A DNA stretch of 64,000 bases from Microbacterium sp. Clip185 (GCF_028743715.1 NZ_CP117996.1:1550001-1614000); one strand, 5' to 3'; positions 49,070 to 60,296 are shown, counted from the stretch's first letter. The notes: generated by a model not told the origin, from the sequence alone. Numbers and translations: made by a program.

Positions 49070-49851
49070 GTTCGCGCGTCGCCGCGGCCATCGAGGCCGC
49101 CCACGCCGAGGGACGCGGGGCGTTCGTCGGCTATCTGCCGCTCGGTTTCCCCGACATCGCCACGAGCATCGAGGCGGCCGTCGTGCTCGCCGAGAACGGT
49201 GCCGACATCATCGAACTCGGCCCGCCGTACTCCGACCCGGTGATGGACGGCCTGGTCATCCAGGAGGCGACGCAGGCCGCTCTCGCCGCCGGCTTCCGTC
49301 TGCGAGACCTGTTCCCGGCGGTCAAGGAGATCACGAGCCGCGTCGACGTGCCCGTCGTCGTCATGACCTATTGGAACCCTGTGTTCCAGTACGGCGTCGA
49401 CAGATACGCCGATGACCTGCTCGCCGCCGGGGGAGCGGGACTCATCACGCCCGACATCACCCCCGAGGCCGCTGGTGAGTGGATCACCGCGAGCGAGCGC
49501 ACCGGGCTCGACCGTATCTTCCTCGCCGCCCCCACGTCGAGCGACGAGCGCCTTGAGCTCGTCGTCAAGAACTCCACGGGATTCGTCTATACGGTTTCGA
49601 CGATGGGGATCACGGGGGAGCGCGCCGAGCTGGATGCGGCCGCACGCACGCTCGTGGCCCGACTGCGCGAGCGGGGCGTCGAGCACGCCGCGGTGGGCAT
49701 CGGCATCTCGAACGCGGAGCAGGTCGCGGGCGTGCTGGAGTACGCCGACGGCGCGATCGTCGGCACTGCCCTGGTTCGTGCTCTGCGCGACGGCGGGCTC
49801 GAGGAGCTGGCGCGTACCGCCCGCGCTCTGGCCGACGGCACGCGTCGCTGA
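49066..49851 (+). CDS. trpA: Tryptophan synthase alpha chain
   Basis: A 261-residue TIM-barrel subunit cleaving indole-3-glycerol phosphate. Catalytic Glu is in [17 protein letters not shown] and the catalytic Asp in [16 protein letters not shown] start overlapping trpB. After the stop comes a 42-nt gap with a leaderless promoter for an unrelated DUF805 gene. Confidence 0.96.
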   Translation: MSSRVAAAIEAAHAEGRGAFVGYLPLGFPDIATSIEAAVVLAENGADIIELGPPYSDPVMDGLVIQEATQAALAAGFRLRDLFPAVKEITSRVDVPVVVMTYWNPVFQYGVDRYADDLLAAGGAGLITPDITPEAAGEWITASERTGLDRIFLAAPTSSDERLELVVKNSTGFVYTVSTMGITGERAELDAAARTLVARLRERGVEHAAVGIGISNAEQVAGVLEYADGAIVGTALVRALRDGGLEELARTARALADGTRR

Positions 49852-49880
49852 GCCCGCTCGCGCGCCGCGTGCGGTTCGCG

Positions 49881-49886
49881 TAGCGT
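49881..49886 (+). promoter_or_regulatory. -10 box of the DUF805 gene, leaderless arrangement
   Basis: TAGCGT followed by 7 nt and a GTG start. Confidence 0.5.
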
Positions 49887-49893
49887 CGCCGAG

Positions 49894-50361
49894 GTGAGTT
49901 CCTCCACGATCCCTCTGTCGCAGCCGCTCTACGACGCGTCCTGGCATCAGGCGATCGCGCGCTACTTCTTGAAGTACGCGACCTTCTCGGGCAGAGCGAG
50001 CCGCAGCGAGTTCTGGTGGTGGGTGTTGACCAACGCTCTCGTGGGGCTCGGACTCCAGATCGTCTCGACCGCTGTCGGCGATCCGCTGACGTTCTCGGCA
50101 TGGCCGGCACCGTATCTGGTGTGGAACGGCGCACAGTCCGACGCCGGCGTGACCACCGTCATCGGGGCCATCGCTGCCCTGTACTCCGTGCTCACGCTGC
50201 TGCCCGGACTCGCTCTGACCTGGCGCCGTCTGCACGACGTGGATCGCAGTGGGCTCTGGTTCTTCATCCTGCTGATCCCGCTCATCGGGCTGATCGTGCT
50301 GCTGGTGTTCACGACCGGGCGTTCCCGTCCCGAGGGCGCCCGCTTCGACAGGTATCCCTGA
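49894..50361 (+). CDS. DUF805 membrane protein
   Basis: A 155-residue protein with about four membrane helices and the DUF805 hallmarks FSGRASRSEFWWWVL near residue 31 and RRLHDVDRSGLWFF near 111. The function of the family is unknown. It sits between trpA and lgt, which are neighbours in many actinobacteria, and has its own leaderless promoter, so it looks like a later insertion into the order. Confidence 0.88.
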   Translation: MSSSTIPLSQPLYDASWHQAIARYFLKYATFSGRASRSEFWWWVLTNALVGLGLQIVSTAVGDPLTFSAWPAPYLVWNGAQSDAGVTTVIGAIAALYSVLTLLPGLALTWRRLHDVDRSGLWFFILLIPLIGLIVLLVFTTGRSRPEGARFDRYP

Positions 50362-50389
50362 TCGCGCACGAGCGCACCACCGACGCCTT

Positions 50390-50395
50390 TAGACT
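50390..50395 (+). promoter_or_regulatory. -10 box of lgt, leaderless arrangement
   Basis: TAGACT preceded by TT and followed by 7 nt (CGTCGTC) and the ATG of lgt, with no ribosome-binding site. Confidence 0.55.
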
Positions 50396-50402
50396 CGTCG
50401 TC

Positions 50403-51410
50403 ATGACGTTCGCCCTCACGAGCGCGCCCGCAGGCGTGCTCGCCAGCATCCCGAGCCCTCCGATCAACGGATTCGATCTGTGGCCGGGCGGCCCGGAGAT
50501 CCGGTTCTACGCACTGTGCATCATCGCCGGCATCGTGGTTGCGACCATCCTGACGAACAGACGACTCACCAAGCGCGGCGGCGAGCCCTGGGTCGTCGTG
50601 GACATCGCCCTGTTCGCGATTCCGCTCGCGCTCATCGGCGCGCGGGCCTTCCACGTGCTCACGCACCCCGGGTTCTACTTCGGCGATGGCAAGAACACGT
50701 GGAACCCCTTCGAGCCGGGCTCGGTGTGGGCCATCTGGGAGGGCGGCATCGCGATCTACGGCGCCCTCATCGGCGGCGCGATCGGCGCACTCATCGGCTG
50801 CCGCTGGACAGGCATCCGGTTCTGGAGCTTCGCGGACGCCCTCGCCCCGGGCCTGATCATCGCCCAGGCGATGGGTCGTTTCGGCAACTACTTCAACCAG
50901 GAGCTGTTCGGTCAGCCCACCGACGGCTGGTGGGGGCTGGAGATCGCCCGACCCAACGACGCGATCCCCGTCGGACTGCCAGAGGGCACGCTTTTCCAGC
51001 CGACCTTCCTGTACGAGGTGATTTGGAATCTGTTGGGCGCCGCCGTCATCCTGTGGGCCGGTAAGCGCTTCACGATGCAGTGGGGCCGCCAGTTCGGTCT
51101 GTACCTCGTGTGGTACTCCGCGGGCCGAATCGTCTGGGAGAACATCCGCATCGATCCCAGCGAGGTGTTCCTCGGACTCCGCTCGAACGTCTGGGCCGCG
51201 ATCTTCGGCGTGATCCTGGGCCTCGTCATCCTGGTGGCCCAGAAGGTGCGTCACACGGGCTTGGAGGCCTCGCCCTACCGGCTCGGTCGCGAGTGGGTGG
51301 ACAAGTCGGCTGTACAATCGCAGAACACCGAGGACTTCGTCGATGTGAGCGCACCCCCCGCCGACGAAACCATCACCACTGGCAGCGCCACAAGCACCGC
51401 CGCCAAGTAA
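50403..51410 (+). CDS. lgt: Prolipoprotein diacylglyceryl transferase
   Basis: A 335-residue integral membrane enzyme that attaches diacylglycerol to the lipobox cysteine of prolipoproteins. The family signature GRFGNYFNQELFGQPT is near residue 160; about seven membrane helices are predicted, including IRFYALCIIAGIVVATIL near the N-terminus. The cytoplasmic C-terminal tail is Thr/Ser/Ala-rich. The ATG at 50403 fits the leaderless -10 box; a longer frame upstream crosses the DUF805 gene. Confidence 0.96.
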   Translation: MTFALTSAPAGVLASIPSPPINGFDLWPGGPEIRFYALCIIAGIVVATILTNRRLTKRGGEPWVVVDIALFAIPLALIGARAFHVLTHPGFYFGDGKNTWNPFEPGSVWAIWEGGIAIYGALIGGAIGALIGCRWTGIRFWSFADALAPGLIIAQAMGRFGNYFNQELFGQPTDGWWGLEIARPNDAIPVGLPEGTLFQPTFLYEVIWNLLGAAVILWAGKRFTMQWGRQFGLYLVWYSAGRIVWENIRIDPSEVFLGLRSNVWAAIFGVILGLVILVAQKVRHTGLEASPYRLGREWVDKSAVQSQNTEDFVDVSAPPADETITTGSATSTAAK

Positions 51411-51461
51411 CTCTCCGGGCCGACGTCGTCCCAGCAACAGCAACAATCGAGGACGGTTGGT

Positions 51462-54400
51462 ATGGCTTCGAGCCCCCGTCACAGCGCCCCCGGATCTGCG
51501 GGATTCGGCGCCTTCCCTGCCAAGCAGGGCATGTACAACCCGGCGTTCGAGAAGGACGCGTGTGGCCTCGCCATGGTCGCTACCCTTCGCGGCGAAGCGG
51601 GCCACGACATCATCGATCTCGCCCTGACGGCGCTTCGCAACCTGGAGCACCGAGGCGCGATCGGCTCCGACGCCGGAACCGGCGACGGCGCGGGCATCCT
51701 GACCCAGATGCCGGATGCGTTCCTGCGCGCCGTCGTGGACTTCGACCTGCCGCCCGTGGGGGAGTACGCGGCCGGTCTCGCCTTCCTGCCGCGCGACGCC
51801 GACGAGCGCGCCGCGCAGAAGGCGGGCATCGAGCGGATCGCCGCGAGCGAGAACCTCGTGGTTCTCGGCTGGCGCGAGGTGCCCACGGAGGAGGAGCACC
51901 TCGGCAAGCTCGCCCTCGAGGCGCGCCCGGCGTTCGAGCAGTTGTTCCTGTCCCGCCCGGCAGTGGGCGACGCGCCCGCGCTGAGCGGCATCGACCTGGA
52001 CCGCCGCGTGTTCCGGCTCCGCAAGCGCGCCCGCAACGAGCTCGACGCCTACTTCGTCTCGCTCTCCAGCCGCACGCTCGGGTACAAGGGCATGGTCACG
52101 ACGCTGCAGCTCGAGCCGTTCTATCCCGACCTGCAGGACGAGCGTTTCGCGTCTGAGCTCGCGGTCGTCCATTCCCGCTACTCGACGAACACGTTCCCGT
52201 CGTGGCCGCTCGCGCAGCCGCTGCGGATGGTCGCGCACAACGGCGAGATCAACACCGTCAACGGCAACCGCAACTGGATGCGGGCGCGGCAGTCGCAGCT
52301 CGAGTCCGAGGTGCTGGGCGACATCCGCCCGCTCCTGCCGATCTGCACCGACGGCGCGAGCGATTCCGCCTCGTTCGACGAGGTGCTGGAGCTTCTCACC
52401 CTGACCGGCCGGAGCCTGCCGCACGCCATCATGATGATGGTCCCGGAGGCGTACGAGAAGCAGCCCGACATGGACCCGAAGCTGCGCTCCTTCTACGAGT
52501 ACCACTCCATGCAGATGGAGCCCTGGGACGGGCCCGCCGCGCTCATCTTCACCGACGGCACCGTCGTGGGCGCCACCCTCGACCGCAACGGACTGCGTCC
52601 GGGCCGGTGGACGGAGACGACCGACGGCCTCGTCGTGATCGGCAGTGAGACCGGCGTGCTCGACTTCGAGCCCGAGCGCATCAAGCGGCGCGGTCGTCTG
52701 CGGCCCGGTCGCATGTTCCTCGTCGACACGGCCCAGCGCCGCATCATCGAGGATGATGAGATCAAGAACGAGCTCGCGACGCTCCACCCCTGGCAGGAGT
52801 GGCTGGACGCCGGCCGCGTCCGCCTGTCCGAGCTTCCCGAGCGTGAGCACATCGTGCATCCCATCGCCTCGATCACCAGGCGCCAGCGCACCTTCGGCTA
52901 CACGGAGGAAGAGGTCCGCATCCTCCTGACCCCCATGGGGCAGACGGGCGCCGAGCCGCTGGGCGCGATGGGCAGCGACACGCCCGTCGCGGTCTTGAGC
53001 GACCGGCCGCGGCTGCTGTTCGACTACTTCACGCAGCAGTTCGCGCAGGTCACCAACCCGCCGCTGGACTCGATCCGCGAAGAGGTCGTCACGTCGCTCT
53101 CGCTGGGGCTGGGCCCCGAGCCGAACTTGCTGAGCTGGGGGGCGGAGCACGCGCGCACCGTCACGCTCGACTTCCCCGTGATCGACAATGACGAGCTCGC
53201 GAAGATCCAGCACATCGACACGGCCCTGCCCGGTCGCACCTCCGCCACGATCCGCGGCCTCTACCGTGTGCAGGCCGGCGCGAAGGGCATGGAGAAGCGC
53301 CTCACGCAGATGTGCGCCGAGGTCGACCGTGCCATCGAGGACGGCGCGGAGTTCATCGTGCTCAGCGACCGCGACTCCAACGCGGACCTTGCCCCCATCC
53401 CGTCGCTGCTGATGCTCGCGGCCGTGCACCATCACCTCATCCGCAAGGAGACCCGCATGAAGGTCGGCCTCGTGGTCGAGGCGGGCGACGTGCGCGAGGT
53501 GCATCATGTGGCCACCCTGATCGGGTACGGCGCGTCGGCGGTGAACCCCTACCTGGCCATGGAGAGCGTCGAGTACCTCGTGCGCGCCGGGTTCATCACC
53601 GGCATCTCGCCCGAGAAGGCGGTCAAGAACCTGATCAAGGCGCTCGGCAAGGGCGTGCTGAAGATCATGTCGAAGATGGGCATCTCGACGGTGTCCTCGT
53701 ATGCGGGGGCCCAGGTCTTCGAGGCCGTCGGCCTTTCCGAGGAGTTCATCGCCTCGTACTTCACAGGCACCGAGTCGAAGCTCGGCGGCGTGGGGCTGGA
53801 CGTCATCGCTGCCGAGAACGCGGCACGGCATGCGTTCGCCTATCCGGAGGATGCGGCGGCCCGCGCCCACGAGCGGCTGTGGACCGGCGGCGAGTACCAG
53901 TGGCGTCGCGACGGCTCTCCGCACCTGTTCAACCCGGACACCGTCTTCCGGCTCCAGCACGCGACCCGCGAGCGCCGGTACGACATCTTCCGCGAGTACA
54001 CCAAGCTCGTGGACGACCAGGCGAGCGAGCTCAAGACTCTGCGCGGCATGTTCGGCCTGCGCACCGGCATCCGTCCGCCCGTTCCGATCGACGAAGTCGA
54101 GCCGGTCTCTGCGATCGTGAAGCGCTTCTCCACCGGCGCGATGAGCTACGGCTCGATCTCGAAGGAAGCGCACGAGACGCTGGCCATCGCGATGAACCGT
54201 ATCGGCGGAAAGTCGAACACGGGTGAGGGAGGCGAAGACGTCGAGCGTCTGCTCGATCCCGAAAGGCGCAGCGCCATCAAGCAGGTGGCGTCGGGCCGGT
54301 TCGGCGTCACGAGCCTGTACCTCACCGAGGCCGACGACATCCAGATCAAGCTGGCCCAGGGTGCGAAGCCCGGTGAAGGCGGACAGCTGCCCCCGCAGAA

Positions 54401-56043
54401 GGTGTACCCCTGGGTCGCGCGCACCCGCGGCGGAACACCCGGCGTCGGACTCATCTCGCCGCCGCCGCACCACGACATCTACTCGATCGAGGACCTCAAG
54501 CAGCTCATCTTCGACCTCAAGCGGGCGAACCCTTCGGCGCGCGTGCACGCGAAGCTCGTGAGCCAGTCCGGCATCGGCGCGGTGGCGGCGGGGACGGCCA
54601 AGGCCCTGGCCGACGTCATCCTGGTCTCCGGGTTCGACGGGGGAACGGGTGCGAGCCCCCTCAACTCGCTCAAGCACGCGGGCACGCCGTGGGAGCTCGG
54701 CCTCGCCGAGACGCAGCAGACCCTCATGCTCAACGGCATGCGCGATCGCGTCGTCGTGCAGGTCGACGGGCAGCTCAAGACCGGCCGTGACGTGATCATC
54801 GGCGCGCTTCTGGGTGCGGAGGAGTTCGGGTTCGCGACCGCACCGCTCGTGGTCTCCGGCTGCGTCATGATGCGCGTGTGCCATCTCGACACCTGCCCGG
54901 TCGGCGTCGCAACGCAGAACCCGGTTCTGCGGGAGCGTTTCACCGGCAAGCCGGAGTTCGTCGTGAACTTCATGGAGTTCATCGCTCAGGAGGTGCGGGA
55001 GTACCTCGCCGAGCTCGGGTTCCGCTCGCTCGACGAGGCCATCGGCCACAACGAGCTGCTGGACGTCAACGGCGCGATCGAGCACTGGAAGGCGAGCGGC
55101 CTCGACCTGGCGCCCGTCCTGGAGGGGCCGGCGTTCGCGGAGGACGAGCCGCGTCGGAACGCGCGTGAGCAGCTGCACGAGCTCGAGAAGCACTTCGACG
55201 TCGCGCTCATCGAACGCGCTCAGGACGTGATCGCCCACGGCGGATCGGTTGAGATCACGCTTCCCGTGCGCAACACCGAACGAGCCGTCGGCACGATGCT
55301 GGGCCACCACGTGACCAAGGCGCGCGGTGCGAACGGGCTTCCGAGCGGCTCCATCGTGGTCAACCTCACGGGATCGGCCGGGCAGTCCTTCGGTGCCTTC
55401 ATGCCATCAGGGATCACGCTGCGCCTGGAGGGCGACTCCAACGACTACGTCGGAAAGGGCCTCTCCGGCGGCCAGATCGTCGTGCGTCCGCCGCGGGGGT
55501 CGAGCTTCGACGCCTCGCAGAACGTGATCGCCGGCAACGTGATCGGCTACGGCGCGACGCAGGGCACGATGTTCCTGCGCGGCGTCGTGGGCGAGCGCTT
55601 CCTGGTGCGCAACTCGGGCGCGACAGCGGTCGTGGAGGGTGTCGGCGACCACGCGCTCGAGTACATGACCGGCGGTCTCGCCGTCATCCTCGGCACGACC
55701 GGACGCAACCTCGGCGCCGGGATGTCGGGCGGCACCGCCTACGTGTACCGCCTCGACGAGAACCTGGTCAACCGTGAATCGCTCGCCTCGGGCGAGCTCG
55801 AGCTGGGGGAGCTGGGGTCCGGCGACGCCGCGATCCTGCGCGACCTGCTCGAGCGTCACACCGCGGAGACGGACTCGTCTCTGGCGGCATCGCTCCTCGA
55901 GAACTTCGAGGAGGAAGTGAAGAACTTCGTGCGGGTCATGCCGCGCGACTACGCAGCGGTGCTGCAGACCCGCGAGGAGGCGTTGGCGGAGGGGCTGGAC
56001 CCCGACGGCGACATCGTGTGGAGCCGCATCATGGAGGTGACCG

Positions 56044-56051
<8 letters not shown>
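51462..56051 (+). CDS. gltB: Glutamate synthase (NADPH) large subunit
   Basis: A 1529-residue enzyme that transfers the amide of glutamine to 2-oxoglutarate. The N-terminal glutaminase nucleophile is Cys34 in [12 protein letters not shown], so a 33-residue propeptide must be removed. The central and FMN-binding synthase region includes [17 protein letters not shown] and [14 protein letters not shown], and the 3Fe-4S cysteines sit in [18 protein letters not shown]. The C-terminal GXG repeat domain has [23 protein letters not shown] start; the leader is 51 nt. Overlaps gltD by 8 nt. Confidence 0.97.
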
Positions 56052-57510
<1,459 letters not shown>

Positions 57511-57546
57511 GCTGAACCTGCATCCCCTTCATCGCTAAAAGACCCG

Positions 57547-57558
57547 GAGTTCGAACTC
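57547..57558 (+). promoter_or_regulatory. 12-bp palindrome just before pyk start
   Basis: Perfect palindrome GAGTTCGAACTC that begins within the only ribosome-binding-site candidate (GGAG, 57546-57549) and ends 2 nt before the ATG. It could be a repressor site or a small RNA fold that modulates translation; there is no evidence which. Confidence 0.4.
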
Positions 57559-57560
57559 GG

Positions 57561-59006
57561 ATGAGACGCGCGAAAATCGTCGCAACCCTAGGCCCGGCAA
57601 CTTCCTCCTACGAGATGGTCCGCGCGATCATCGACGCAGGTGTGAACGTCGCCCGCCTCAACCTCAGTCATGGTGACTACTCGGTCCACGACGCGAACTT
57701 CGCGAACGTGCGCCGTGCCGCGGAGGACGCCGGCTCCGCCGTGGCGATCCTCGTCGACCTGCAGGGGCCCAAGATCCGCCTCGGCAAGTTCGCCGACGGC
57801 CCTCACGAGCTCGCCGTGGGTGACATCTTCAAGATCACGATCGAGGACATCCTCGGCACCAAGGAGATCGTCTCGACGACCTTCAAGGGGCTCCCGCAGG
57901 ACGTCAAGCCCGGTGACTTCCTGCTGATCGATGACGGCAAGGTGCGTGTGGAGGTCGTCGAAACCGACGGCACCGTCGTCACCACCAAGGTCGTCGTCGC
58001 CGGTCCGGTCTCCAACAACAAGGGCATCAACCTGCCCGGCGTGGCCGTCAACGTCCCCGCACTGTCCGAGAAGGACGAGGCCGATCTTCGTTGGGGCCTG
58101 AACGCGGGCGCGGACATCATCGCGCTGTCGTTCGTGCGCAACGCCGAAGACGTCAACCGTGTGCACGAGATCATGGCGGAAGAGGGCCGGCGTGTCCCGG
58201 TCATCGCCAAGATCGAGAAGCCCCAGGCCGTCGACAACCTCGAGGAGATCATCGACGCCTTCGACGGCATCATGGTCGCTCGTGGCGATCTTGGTGTGGA
58301 GCTTCCGCTGGAGGCCGTGCCGATCGTGCAGAAGCGCGCGGTCGAGCTGTGCCGTCGTATGGCGAAGCCGGTCATCGTTGCCACGCAGATGCTCGAGTCG
58401 ATGATCGAGAACCCGGTCCCGACGCGCGCCGAGACGAGCGACGTCGCCAACGCCGTCCTCGACGGCGCGGATGCGGTCATGCTCTCGGGCGAGACCAGCG
58501 TCGGCAAGTATCCGGTCGGCGTCGTCGAGACGATGGCGCGCATCGTGGCCTCCACGGAGGAGCACGGACTCGACCGCATCGCTCCGTTGAACACGAAGCC
58601 GCGCACGCAGGGTGGCGCGATCACCCTGGCCGCGATGGAGGTCGCACAGTTCGTCGAGGCGAGCTGGCTCTGCATCTTCACCGAGTCCGGCGACACGGCG
58701 CGTCGCATGTCGCGCCTTCGTCCCAGCATCCCGATGATGGCGTTCACGCCGGACCCCGCGATCCGTCGCCGCATGGCGGTCACCTGGGGCATCCAGTCGT
58801 CGCTGGTGGAGCACGTGCCGCACACCGACCACATGTTCATGCAGGTCGATGAGTTCTTCCTCTCCAAGGGGCTGGCGAAGGAGGGTGACAAGGTCGTCGT
58901 GATCTCCGGTTCCCCTCCCGGAATCGCCGGCTCGACGAACGACATCCGCATCCACAAGATCGGCGACGCCGTCAACGGCCGCGCTCCGATCTGGTCGGGC
59001 GAGTAA
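57561..59006 (+). CDS. pyk: Pyruvate kinase
   Basis: A 481-residue glycolytic enzyme making pyruvate and ATP from PEP. It contains KIVATLGPATSSYEMVRAII at the N-terminus, the active-site helix with VNVARLNLSHG, the catalytic-Lys/Mg region IAKIEKPQAVDNLEEI and IMVARGDLGVELP, and the C-terminal allosteric domain (VVVISGSPPGIAGSTNDI). Length normal. Followed by a strong terminator. The downstream region holds the dyad repeats and tRNA-Leu. Confidence 0.97.
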   Translation: MRRAKIVATLGPATSSYEMVRAIIDAGVNVARLNLSHGDYSVHDANFANVRRAAEDAGSAVAILVDLQGPKIRLGKFADGPHELAVGDIFKITIEDILGTKEIVSTTFKGLPQDVKPGDFLLIDDGKVRVEVVETDGTVVTTKVVVAGPVSNNKGINLPGVAVNVPALSEKDEADLRWGLNAGADIIALSFVRNAEDVNRVHEIMAEEGRRVPVIAKIEKPQAVDNLEEIIDAFDGIMVARGDLGVELPLEAVPIVQKRAVELCRRMAKPVIVATQMLESMIENPVPTRAETSDVANAVLDGADAVMLSGETSVGKYPVGVVETMARIVASTEEHGLDRIAPLNTKPRTQGGAITLAAMEVAQFVEASWLCIFTESGDTARRMSRLRPSIPMMAFTPDPAIRRRMAVTWGIQSSLVEHVPHTDHMFMQVDEFFLSKGLAKEGDKVVVISGSPPGIAGSTNDIRIHKIGDAVNGRAPIWSGE

Positions 59007-59022
59007 CCCGCGAGATGCAAAG

Positions 59023-59055
59023 AAGGGACCTTCCCCACCGGGGGAGGTCCCTTTC
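59023..59055 (+). terminator. Intrinsic terminator after pyk
   Basis: AAGGGACCTTCCCC (59023-59036) / GGGGAGGTCCCTT (59041-59053) form a 13-bp stem with one bulged T, followed by TCTCGTT. Begins 16 nt after the stop codon. Confidence 0.85.
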
Positions 59056-59125
59056 TCGTTCCCGCCGCCCGCGTCCCCGCGCCACCCGCCGCGTCCCCGC
59101 GCCACCCGCGGCGGCCCCGGGATGC

Positions 59126-59177
59126 GTGTCTCAACCGTTCACGTTTCGCGCGGCATGGGCATGCACAAGTGCGACAC
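59126..59177. repeat. 52-nt dyad element, unit 1 of 3
   Basis: Unit with left arm GTGTCTCAACCGTTCACG, an 18-nt variable centre, and right arm TGCACAAGTGCGACAC. Units 1-3 are all exactly 52 nt, start 82-83 nt apart and share both arms; each unit is an imperfect inverted repeat (left arm against the right arm plus the preceding base: 14 of 18 positions pair in the consensus). This copy has C for A in the last GAGACAC (GCGACAC). The linkers of 30-31 nt are not similar. The region 59007-59371 between pyk and the tRNA holds no gene I can support. Confidence 0.85.
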
Positions 59178-59207
59178 GAAGGACCCGGGAGGCGGCGCAC
59201 CGGATGA

Positions 59208-59259
59208 GTGTCTCAACCGTTCACGTCGCGAACGCCGCAGGCGTGCACAAGTGAGACAC
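59208..59259. repeat. 52-nt dyad element, unit 2 of 3
   Basis: Left arm GTGTCTCAACCGTTCACG, centre of 18 nt unlike the other units, right arm TGCACAAGTGAGACAC (the consensus). The outermost 8 bp GTGTCTCA/TGAGACAC pair perfectly. Confidence 0.85.
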
Positions 59260-59290
59260 GGAGCCACTCTGGCGCCCGACCCGGCGGTGC

Positions 59291-59342
59291 GTGTCTCAAC
59301 GGTTCACGCTCAGACGGCCGCGCCCGTGCACAAGTGAGACAC
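59291..59342. repeat. 52-nt dyad element, unit 3 of 3
   Basis: Left arm GTGTCTCAACGGTTCACG (one change), variable centre, right arm TGCACAAGTGAGACAC. Ends 29 nt before the CCA end of the tRNA-Leu gene. Confidence 0.85.
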
Positions 59343-59371
59343 GAAGTCCACGCGCGACCGCGACAAGACGT

Positions 59372-59457
59372 TGGTGCCGGCGGTGGGAGTCGAACCCACA
59401 CACCCTTTCGAGTAACCGAGTTTGAGTCGGTCGCGTCTGCCATTCCGCCACGCCGGC
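59372..59457 (-). tRNA. tRNA-Leu (anticodon CAA)
   Basis: On the minus strand the gene runs from GCCGGCG at 59457 to an encoded CCA at 59372-59374. The acceptor stem GCCGGCG/CGCCGGC pairs fully with A as discriminator base. The anticodon stem ACCGA/TCGGT encloses CTCAAAC, anticodon CAA, reading UUG. The T arm GTGGG-TTCGACT-CCCAC is perfect and the long variable arm marks a type II tRNA. It is divergent from pdtaR. Confidence 0.96.
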
Positions 59458-59608
59458 ATCGGCCACGCTCGTGACCGGATTCGACCCTATCGCACCGACC
59501 GACGCGCGCCCGACGACGGGCTCAGCGGCTCGGATCGCCCGGTTTCCTCGGGGGCGGAAGATCGCCTCGACGCCAGGTGGCCACCGCATCCGTGGCGCGG
59601 ACGGTGTC

Positions 59609-59620
59609 GCATCCGGATGC
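59609..59620 (+). promoter_or_regulatory. GCATCCGGATGC palindrome at pdtaR -35 position
   Basis: Perfect 12-bp palindrome centred about 23 nt upstream of the pdtaR -10 box. It joins two copies of the genome-favoured word GGATGC head to head. The rest of the 192-nt gap between the tRNA and pdtaR shows no gene. Confidence 0.4.
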
Positions 59621-59637
59621 GCGGTGGCCGTGTGCCG

Positions 59638-59643
59638 TAGGAT
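59638..59643 (+). promoter_or_regulatory. -10 box of pdtaR, leaderless arrangement
   Basis: TAGGAT followed by 6 nt (TCAAAG) and the GTG start; no ribosome-binding site is present. Confidence 0.6.
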
Positions 59644-59649
59644 TCAAAG

Positions 59650-60264
59650 GTGACTGAGCAGGAAACCGCCGCGACCAACCCGACCGCACCCCGCCGCGTG
59701 GTGGTGGCAGAGGACGAGTCGCTCATCCGTTTGGACATCGTCGAGATCCTCCGCGACAACGGATTCGACGTCGTCGGCGAGGCCGGAGACGGTGAGACGG
59801 CCGTGCAGCTCGCCACCGATCTGCGCCCCGATCTCGTCATCATGGACGTGAAGATGCCTCAGCTCGATGGCATCAGCGCCGCCGAGAAGCTGAACAAGAA
59901 CCACATCGCACCCGTCGTCCTGCTCACGGCCTTCAGCCAGAAGGAGCTCGTGGAGCGTGCGAGCGAGGCGGGTGCGCTCGCTTACGTCGTGAAGCCGTTC
60001 ACTCCGAACGACCTGCTGCCCGCGATCGAGATCGCCCTGGCACGCTACGAGCAGATCATCACGCTCGAGGCCGAGGTCGCCGACATGGTCGAGCGGTTCG
60101 AGACCCGCAAGCTCGTCGACCGCGCCAAGGGTCTGCTGAACGAGAAGATGGGTCTGAGCGAGCCCGAGGCATTCCGCTGGATCCAGAAGGCGTCGATGGA
60201 CCGTCGACTGACCATGCAGGACGTCGCCAAGGCGATCATCGAGCAGCTCGCGCCGAAGAAGTGA
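59650..60264 (+). CDS. pdtaR: ANTAR-domain response regulator (PdtaR-like)
   Basis: A 204-residue regulator that acts on RNA rather than DNA in characterised homologues. The receiver domain (residues about 15-130) has the acidic pair VVAEDESLIRLD, the phosphorylation Asp in LVIMDVKMPQLDG near residue 65, and VVKPFTPNDLLPAI. A coiled linker (ITLEAEVADMVERF) leads to the C-terminal ANTAR domain (KLVDRAKGLLNEKMG, EPEAFRWIQKASMD). The partner kinase PdtaS is not in the window. Its place before the thioesterase and polA is the usual actinobacterial order. Confidence 0.95.
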   Translation: MTEQETAATNPTAPRRVVVAEDESLIRLDIVEILRDNGFDVVGEAGDGETAVQLATDLRPDLVIMDVKMPQLDGISAAEKLNKNHIAPVVLLTAFSQKELVERASEAGALAYVVKPFTPNDLLPAIEIALARYEQIITLEAEVADMVERFETRKLVDRAKGLLNEKMGLSEPEAFRWIQKASMDRRLTMQDVAKAIIEQLAPKK

Positions 60265-60270
60265 CGCGCG

Positions 60271-60296
60271 TCTCCTGATCCCGAGAGGTCAGGAGA
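60271..60296. terminator. Bidirectional terminator between pdtaR and the thioesterase gene
   Basis: Perfect 8-bp stem TCTCCTGA (60271-60278) / TCAGGAGA (60289-60296) with a 10-nt loop. Its right arm overlaps the stop codon of the convergent thioesterase gene. Confidence 0.6.

Noticed and set aside
49962..55310. 1782-codon open frame on the minus strand across DUF805, lgt and most of gltB
   Set aside because: High GC makes stop codons rare in the antisense frame. It lies opposite gltB and lgt, which have full family motifs, and its own translation is His/Arg/Glu-rich without any motif.
59122..59337. Short open frames through the 52-nt dyad elements, with repeated peptides such as VSTVH and CLNRSR
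   Set aside because: The apparent peptide repeats follow from the DNA repeat; units are 82-83 nt apart, so the frame changes between units, which protein-coding repeats would not tolerate.
59126..59342. The dyad repeats as a CRISPR array
   Set aside because: The conserved arms flank a variable centre inside each unit, the units number only three, the linkers vary, and no cas gene is present.
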